DNA from: an uncultured Olsenella sp.
GTDB taxonomy: Bacteria; Actinomycetota; Coriobacteriia; Coriobacteriales; Atopobiaceae
Reading direction: 5' to 3'
DNA length: 64,000 bases
Assembly (NCBI GenBank): GCA_949290055.1
Contig: CASEQJ010000001.1
Location: 62,001-126,000, forward strand
The translations under genes were made by a program, and so were the position numbers. How positions within the stretch are numbered: position 1 is the first letter of the stretch; each line of letters begins with the position of its first letter. The notes beneath the pieces were generated by a model that did not search any database, had not been told where the DNA came from, and worked only from the letters and a program-made list of their open reading frames with translations. Below, in pieces: positions 59,417-64,000 of this stretch.

Positions 59417-60820
59417 CTAGAACTCGGCGTTGCCCACGGTGCGCGGGTGCGGAATGACGTCGCGAATGTTGTCCACGCCGGTCAGGTACATGACCATGCG
59501 CTCAAAGCCCAGGCCAAAGCCCGCGTGCTCGCAGCCGCCGTAACGGCGCAGGTCGAGGTAGTACTTGTACTGCTCCGGCTCCATGCCGAGCTCCGCAATG
59601 CGGCGCTCGAGCACGTCCAGGCGCTCCTCGCGCTGCGAGCCGCCCACGATCTCTCCAATGCCCGGCACGAGGCAGTCCACGGCGGCCACGGTCTTGCCGT
59701 CGTCGTTCAGGCGCATGTAGAAGGCCTTGATCGCGGCCGGGTAGTCAGTCACGAAGGTCGGGCGCTTGAAGTGCTCCTCGGTGAGGTAGCGCTCGTGCTC
59801 GGTCTGCAGGTCCGAGCCCCACTCCACGGGGTACTCAAAGACGTGGCCGGAGGCGGCGGCGGCCTGCAGAATCTCAATCGCCTCGGTGTAGGTGACGTGC
59901 GCAAAGTCCGAGGTGGCAACGTGGGTGAGGCGCTCGATCAAGCCCTTGTCCACGAACTTGTTGAAGAACTCCATCTCGTCCGGACAAGCGTCCATGACGT
60001 AGTTGATCACGTACTTGAGCATGTCCTCCACGCACGCCATGTCGCCGGCGAGGTCGCAGAAGGCCATCTCCGGCTCCACCATCCAAAACTCCGCCGCGTG
60101 CCGGCGCGTGTTGGAGTTCTCGGCGCGGAACGTGGGGCCAAAGGTGTAGACGTCGCCAAAGGAAAGCGCGAAGTTCTCCGCCTGGAGCTGGCCGGAGACG
60201 GTGAGGTTGGCGGCGTGGCCGAAGAAGTCCTGGGACCAGTCCACGGCGCCGGACTCGGTGCGCGGCGGGTTCTCGACGTCGAGCGTCGTCACCCGGAACA
60301 TCTCGCCGGCGCCCTCGGCGTCGGAGGTGGTAATGATCGGCGTGTTCACGTAGACGAAGCCGCGCTCCTGGAAGAAGCGGTGGATCGCGTAGGCGGCAAC
60401 GGAGCGCACGCGGAAGACGGCACGGAAGAGGTTGGTGCGGCTGCGCAGGTGCTGCTGGGTGCGCAGGAACTCGCGGGTCTGGCGCTTCTTCTGCATGGGG
60501 TAGTCCGGCGCGGACGCACCGACGACCACGATCTTCTCGGCCTGGAGCTCAAAGGGCTGCGGACGGTCGGGCGTGAGCGCGAGCGTACCCATGACCACGA
60601 GCGCAGACCCCACGCCCGTCGCCGCGATCTCGTCGTAGTTGGCGAGGCGCTCGCGGTTCATGACGACCTGCAGGTCCTTGAAGCAGGAGCCGTCGTTCAG
60701 CATGACGAAGCCAAAGTTCTTCATGTCGCGGACCGAGCGGACCCAGCCGGCCACCGTGACGGTGGTGCCGCCGAGGGCCTCCATGTCCGCGAAGAGCTGA
60801 GATATGTGCGTGCGTTCCAC
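59417..60820 (-). CDS. asnS: Asparagine--tRNA ligase
   Basis: 467 residues. The N-terminal OB anticodon-binding domain ([20 protein letters not shown], about 18-95) is followed by the class II catalytic core: [19 protein letters not shown] (motif 2) and [15 protein letters not shown] (motif 3). It charges tRNA-Asn directly. The GTG start at 60820 has GGAGGAAGG upstream. No T-box was found in front of it. Confidence 0.96.
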   Translation of the reverse strand: MERTHISQLFADMEALGGTTVTVAGWVRSVRDMKNFGFVMLNDGSCFKDLQVVMNRERLANYDEIAATGVGSALVVMGTLALTPDRPQPFELQAEKIVVVGASAPDYPMQKKRQTREFLRTQQHLRSRTNLFRAVFRVRSVAAYAIHRFFQERGFVYVNTPIITTSDAEGAGEMFRVTTLDVENPPRTESGAVDWSQDFFGHAANLTVSGQLQAENFALSFGDVYTFGPTFRAENSNTRRHAAEFWMVEPEMAFCDLAGDMACVEDMLKYVINYVMDACPDEMEFFNKFVDKGLIERLTHVATSDFAHVTYTEAIEILQAAAASGHVFEYPVEWGSDLQTEHERYLTEEHFKRPTFVTDYPAAIKAFYMRLNDDGKTVAAVDCLVPGIGEIVGGSQREERLDVLERRIAELGMEPEQYKYYLDLRRYGGCEHAGFGLGFERMVMYLTGVDNIRDVIPHPRTVGNAEF

Positions 60821-61030
60821 GGGCCTTCCTCCGAGGTTCTTCTCGCCTGCTTTTTGCCGGTCTAACTCTAGCGCATCGTACAGGACGGTGCTCGCAGCGC
60901 CCGGAATCCGAGAAGCTCCTTATGGTCATACTGGTCATTTCATATGACCAATTTTCGATAATCTGGTCATATTAAATTACCAGTTTTGCTATTATTGGTA
61001 CTATAATGTTGCCAGTTTGGAGAGCAAGCC
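60821..61030. promoter_or_regulatory. AT-rich divergent region with repeated TGGTCAT sites
   Basis: TGGTCAT or ATGGTCATA occurs at 60922-60929, 60932-60938 and 60964-60970, and inverted (ATGACCA) at 60944-60950; the region 60940-61015 is AT-rich. The arrangement upstream of the ATPase gene suggests an operator and promoter. One 10-mer GTTCTTCTCG lies at 60836-60845, just outside asnS. Confidence 0.5.
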
Positions 61031-62404
61031 ATGAACGAAACCATCGCAGTCATCCTCCAGGAGTTCTCCCTCGACCTCTATCGACCCATCGTGCCGCGCG
61101 ATCTTGACCTTGGCGAACCCCTCGTCCCGCGCGCTGGCAACCTCGTCAAGGTCGTCACGGGCATGCGACGCTCGGGCAAGTCCTACCGCCTTTTTCAGGA
61201 GATGGATGCCCTCGTCGCCTCGGGCGTCCCCGAGAGGCGCATCTGCTACTTCAACTTTGACGATGATCGGTTGGGCCCCGTGACTCCGAGCACGGGAGAC
61301 GAGCTCCTCGAGACGTTTCGCTACCTCAATCCAGAAACCTCCCCCGAGGAGGGGCTCTACCTCTTTCTTGACGAGCTTCAGGAGATGGATGGCTGGGGGA
61401 GATGGCTGCGCCGCATCGTCGACACCACGCGTGCGACCATCTATGTGACGGGGTCGTCCTCCAAGATGCTCTCAAGCGAGATATCCACGGAGTTTCGTGG
61501 GCGCGCGCTCGACTTCGAGCTACTCCCCTTCTCATTTGGCGAGATCGTCTCGATCGACCCCTCACTCGCCACATATCGGAGCGACCCAGTCCATGCACCA
61601 TCACACCAGGCGCAGCTCCAGGCGCTTCTCGACGCATACCTTGACAAGGGTGGGTTCCCCGCCGTCCAGGACCTGCCCCGACCGAGAGCGAACGCCCTGC
61701 TCCAGTCATACGCCCAGCGCGTCGTCGCCAAGGACGTAGTGGAGCGCCACAACCTGTCCCGACCACGCGTCGCGTCCGCCCTGGCAACAAGACTCCTCGG
61801 ACTCAACGCCCGGCAGCTTTCGGTGAGGAAAATCGAGAACGACCTGCGCTCGGCAGGCCTCGCCACGGGACGAGGGTACCTTGCGGGGCTCGTCTCGTAC
61901 TTCGAGGAGGCGTACCTTCTCTTTCAGGTCAGAGAGTTCTCGCGCGCGCTCTCCGAGACCACGACCGCACAGCCCACAATCTATGCGATAGACCCGGGAC
62001 TCGCGCTCGCCAACAGCAGGGCAGGGGTAAGCGACCGAGGCCAGAGGCTCGAAGACGCCGTATACCTAGAACTGCGCAGGCAGAACCCGTCGGCACGCGA
62101 GGGGACCATTTCCACGCTTCACACGCGTGAGCACGGCTACGAAATCGACTTCGTAATCGGGGACGCTCTCGACGACACCCCGTACCGACTCATTCAGGTC
62201 ACGGAGCGCATGGACGAGCCGGAGACCGTTAAGAGGGAGACTCGCGCCCTCTGGGAGGCTATGAGGGAGTCGCGCCTTGACGAGGGCCTCGTTATTGTAG
62301 GAAACGGCCGAGAGAGGACGTATGAGTCGGAGGAGGGTCGCATCGCACAGGTGCCCGCGTGGAAGTGGCTTCTCTCGAGCACCGCAACCATCCTAGACAA
62401 GTAG
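61031..62404 (+). CDS. AAA-type ATPase with DUF4143 domain
   Basis: 457 residues. Walker A is TGMRRSGKSY (about 43-52), Walker B is LYLFLDELQEMDGWG, and SRALDFELLPFSF is the conserved follow-on. The C-terminal half has the DUF4143 pattern (VYLELRRQNP then YEIDFVIGD). These proteins are widespread single-gene ATPases, sometimes linked to archaeal-type or mobile loci, with unknown function. The ATG has GGAGAG upstream. Its base composition is slightly lower in GC than its neighbours. Confidence 0.85.
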   Translation: MNETIAVILQEFSLDLYRPIVPRDLDLGEPLVPRAGNLVKVVTGMRRSGKSYRLFQEMDALVASGVPERRICYFNFDDDRLGPVTPSTGDELLETFRYLNPETSPEEGLYLFLDELQEMDGWGRWLRRIVDTTRATIYVTGSSSKMLSSEISTEFRGRALDFELLPFSFGEIVSIDPSLATYRSDPVHAPSHQAQLQALLDAYLDKGGFPAVQDLPRPRANALLQSYAQRVVAKDVVERHNLSRPRVASALATRLLGLNARQLSVRKIENDLRSAGLATGRGYLAGLVSYFEEAYLLFQVREFSRALSETTTAQPTIYAIDPGLALANSRAGVSDRGQRLEDAVYLELRRQNPSAREGTISTLHTREHGYEIDFVIGDALDDTPYRLIQVTERMDEPETVKRETRALWEAMRESRLDEGLVIVGNGRERTYESEEGRIAQVPAWKWLLSSTATILDK

Positions 62405-62447
62405 AATCAAGTCAGAACAAGAACGCCCGCCCCCGGAAGGAGCTCAC

Positions 62448-63110
62448 ATGGAAGCCTACAAGCGCGAGTTCATTGACTTCATGGTCGAGTCGAACGTCCT
62501 GAAGTTCGGCGACTTCACCCTCAAGAGCGGCCGGAAGTCCCCGTTCTTCATGAACGCGGGCGCCTACGTCACGGGCAGCCAGCTCAAGCGCCTCGGCGAG
62601 TACTACGCCCACGCGATCAACGACAACTTTGGCCTGGACTTTGACGTGCTCTTTGGGCCGGCGTACAAGGGCATTCCCCTGTCCGTCACCACCGCGATCG
62701 CCCTCCACGACCTCTACGGCAAGGAGGTCCGCTACTGCTCCGACCGCAAGGAGGAGAAGGACCACGGCGCCGACAAGGGCAGCTTCCTGGGCTCCTCGCT
62801 CGCCGACGGCGACCGCGTGGTCATGATCGAGGACGTCACCACCTCCGGCAAGTCCATTGACGAGACCTACCCCAAGGTGACGGGCGCCGCCAATGTTGAG
62901 GTCAAGGGCCTGATCGTCTCGCTGAACCGCATGGAGGTCGGCAAGGGCGGCGTCGTGACCGCGCAGCAGGAGATCCAGGAGAAGTACGGCTTCCCCGTTG
63001 CGAGCATTGTGAGCATGGCCGAGGTCGTCGAGGCGCTCGACGGCACCGTGATCACGCCCGAGCTCAAGGCCGCGATCGACGCCTACTACGAGCAGTACGG
63101 CGTCAAGTAA
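62448..63110 (+). CDS. pyrE: Orotate phosphoribosyltransferase
   Basis: 220 residues. The N-terminal FGDFTLKSGRKSPFFMN is followed by the PRPP-binding loop VVMIEDVTTSGKS (about 124-136) and, between them, LFGPAYKGIPLS. It converts orotate and PRPP to OMP in pyrimidine synthesis. The ATG has GGAAGGAG upstream. It stands apart from other pyr genes in this window. It converges on the deacetylase gene with a large inverted repeat between. Confidence 0.95.
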   Translation: MEAYKREFIDFMVESNVLKFGDFTLKSGRKSPFFMNAGAYVTGSQLKRLGEYYAHAINDNFGLDFDVLFGPAYKGIPLSVTTAIALHDLYGKEVRYCSDRKEEKDHGADKGSFLGSSLADGDRVVMIEDVTTSGKSIDETYPKVTGAANVEVKGLIVSLNRMEVGKGGVVTAQQEIQEKYGFPVASIVSMAEVVEALDGTVITPELKAAIDAYYEQYGVK

Positions 63111-63156
63111 CCGAGAAGGACCGTGCGGCCGAGAAGTACGGCCACGCGTTACTCCC

Positions 63157-63232
63157 GATTTATGGTAAGCCCCCCACCTGCGGCTTTTCTTGTTGCGGCA
63201 GGTAGGGGGCTTGTCTTGTGCGACCATAAATC
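63157..63232. repeat. large inverted repeat between pyrE and the deacetylase gene
   Basis: The outer arms GATTTATGGT (63157-63166) and ACCATAAATC (63223-63232) enclose AAGCCCCCCACCTGC (63167-63181) and GCAGGTAGGGGGCTT (63198-63212, one mismatch). It can act as a two-way terminator; the size is more like a palindromic repeat element. Confidence 0.75.
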
Positions 63233-63279
63233 CCGAGAAGCGCCCTCGGGTCGCGGACAAAACCTTGGAAGTCGGGCGC

Positions 63280-64000
63280 CTACTGCGCCGCGACCATCTC
63301 CGTCGGCCAGACGCAGCCCTCGGGCAGAGTGGCGTTGCCGGAGGCGACGTCGTCGGGAATGCGGCTGTCCATGGCCATGAGCTCGTCGAGCGTCACAAAC
63401 TGGTAGCCCTTCCCCTGAAGGGTCTCAATGATCCTGGGCAGCGCCTCGAGGTCCTGGTCGCGGTTGCCGCCGCCGTCGTGCATGAGGACGATCGCGCCCG
63501 AGAAGGCCCCGTTCGTGCAGTTGGCGACTATGGCGTCGGCGCCCGGGAGGCGCCAGTCCTCGCTGTCGAGGTTCCAGATCACAGAGGCGGAGAGCGTGCC
63601 GCCCGAGGCAAGCCAGGTGTCGTTGTTGAAGTCGCCATACGGCGGGCGCAAGACCGTCGTCGCCGGTGCGCCCGACCCGCTGATCGCAGAGAACGCGTCG
63701 CTTACCTCCGCCTGGAGCGTCGAGGCGTCAAGGGTCGTGAGCTGCTGGTGGTTCTGCGTGTGCGACGCGACCTGCGAGCCCTGGTCCTCGATCGCCTTCA
63801 CCAGGTCGGGTTTGGACGCGGCCGCGGAACCCAAGCAGAAAAACGTCGCACGGGCACCGTACTGATCAAGAATGTCAAGGTAGCGCTGCGTATAGGCACT
63901 GGGGCCGTCGTCAAAGGTGAGCGCAATGACCTTGGAGCCGTCGTCAGGCTTGGGGTTGACGCTCTGAATCACCGTGTTCTGGACGGACTCGATCTCCTCC
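63280..64000 (-). CDS. polysaccharide deacetylase (NodB domain), N-terminus beyond the right edge
   Basis: The open frame reaches the window edge. The NodB motifs are present in order: LTFDDGPSAYT (catalytic Asp), SHTQNHQQL (metal His pair), RPPYGDFN, DSEDW and LMHDGGG. It deacetylates peptidoglycan or a surface polymer; a signal or membrane anchor would be expected in the missing part. The frame reads through the GTG at 63972 into EEIESVQNTV, so that codon is not the true start. Confidence 0.9.
   Translation of the reverse strand, partial: EEIESVQNTVIQSVNPKPDDGSKVIALTFDDGPSAYTQRYLDILDQYGARATFFCLGSAAASKPDLVKAIEDQGSQVASHTQNHQQLTTLDASTLQAEVSDAFSAISGSGAPATTVLRPPYGDFNNDTWLASGGTLSASVIWNLDSEDWRLPGADAIVANCTNGAFSGAIVLMHDGGGNRDQDLEALPRIIETLQGKGYQFVTLDELMAMDSRIPDDVASGNATLPEGCVWPTEMVAAQ

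Noticed and set aside
1..64000. tRNA or rRNA genes and CRISPR arrays
   Set aside because: No cloverleaf-type sequence with CCA end, no rRNA signature and no regularly spaced direct repeats were seen on either strand.

Overview
GC-rich chromosomal segment from an obligately fermentative, Gram-positive-type bacterium, most likely a member of the Coriobacteriia (Atopobiaceae, Olsenella-like). This assignment is inference. It rests on base composition, gene content (a tad pilus locus without a secretin, a T-box in front of pheST, mannose-family and fructose PTS, D-lactate dehydrogenase next to pyruvate kinase) and a sortase-anchored surface protein. No rRNA, tRNA or CRISPR array was seen.

Layout. 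1-6854 (minus): tad/Flp pilus operon (cpaB, tadZ, tadA, tadB, tadC, Flp prepilin, an unrecognised secreted protein, a second Flp-like prepilin, TadE, and a TadE/G-like protein running off the left edge). 7091-11497: rsgA and a Ca2+-type P-ATPase. 11791-14287: D-lactate dehydrogenase and pyruvate kinase. 14499-20827: GH13 amylase, an IPQTG-anchored vWA surface protein with a small winged-helix regulator, a serine recombinase, and a zinc phospholipase C-like protein.

20956-27013 is the most unusual part. It is a compact plus-strand operon of a zinc-ribbon/membrane protein, a HerA/VirB4-like ATPase, a small coiled-coil protein, a larger protein that joins a homologous coiled coil to a C39/papain-like cysteine protease domain, and a small protein in the position of an immunity gene. 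GC content drops across the protease domain and the last gene. It looks like a contact-dependent or exported effector system with an exchangeable toxin module.

27015-33401: a zinc-ribbon DUF6273-like protein, pheT and pheS with a T-box leader, and an AbiEi-like/nuclease-like gene flanked by two 68-bp repeats. 33505-46013: a membrane-anchored lipase, then an amino-sugar catabolic region. GalNAc/galactosamine is the best guess: deacetylase, AgaS isomerase/deaminase, GntR regulator, mannose-family PTS IID-IIC-IIB-YajC-IIA, a tagatose-6-phosphate/1-phosphofructokinase family kinase and a class II GatY/KbaY aldolase, with a HAD phosphatase and a DeoR regulator. Together these would import the sugar as a phosphate, deacetylate and isomerise it to tagatose-6-P, phosphorylate it and cleave it to triose phosphates.

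46078-51293: a second DeoR regulator, fruK, a PTS fructose IIBC and a ROK glucokinase. 51442-64000: M32 carboxypeptidase, dtd, an MscL with an added zinc ribbon, mannose-6-P isomerase, a lipoprotein, a Cys-rich small protein, glpK, a CapA-like lipoprotein, asnS, a DUF4143-type ATPase, pyrE and a polysaccharide deacetylase cut by the right edge.

Intergenic DNA is rich in palindromic and dispersed repeats: GGGGTC-A-GACCCC and GGGGAC types, a GGGCAACA...TTTGATGC family, 68-bp pairs and a possible MITE. A 10-mer, GTTCTTCTCG, recurs far more often than chance between genes.
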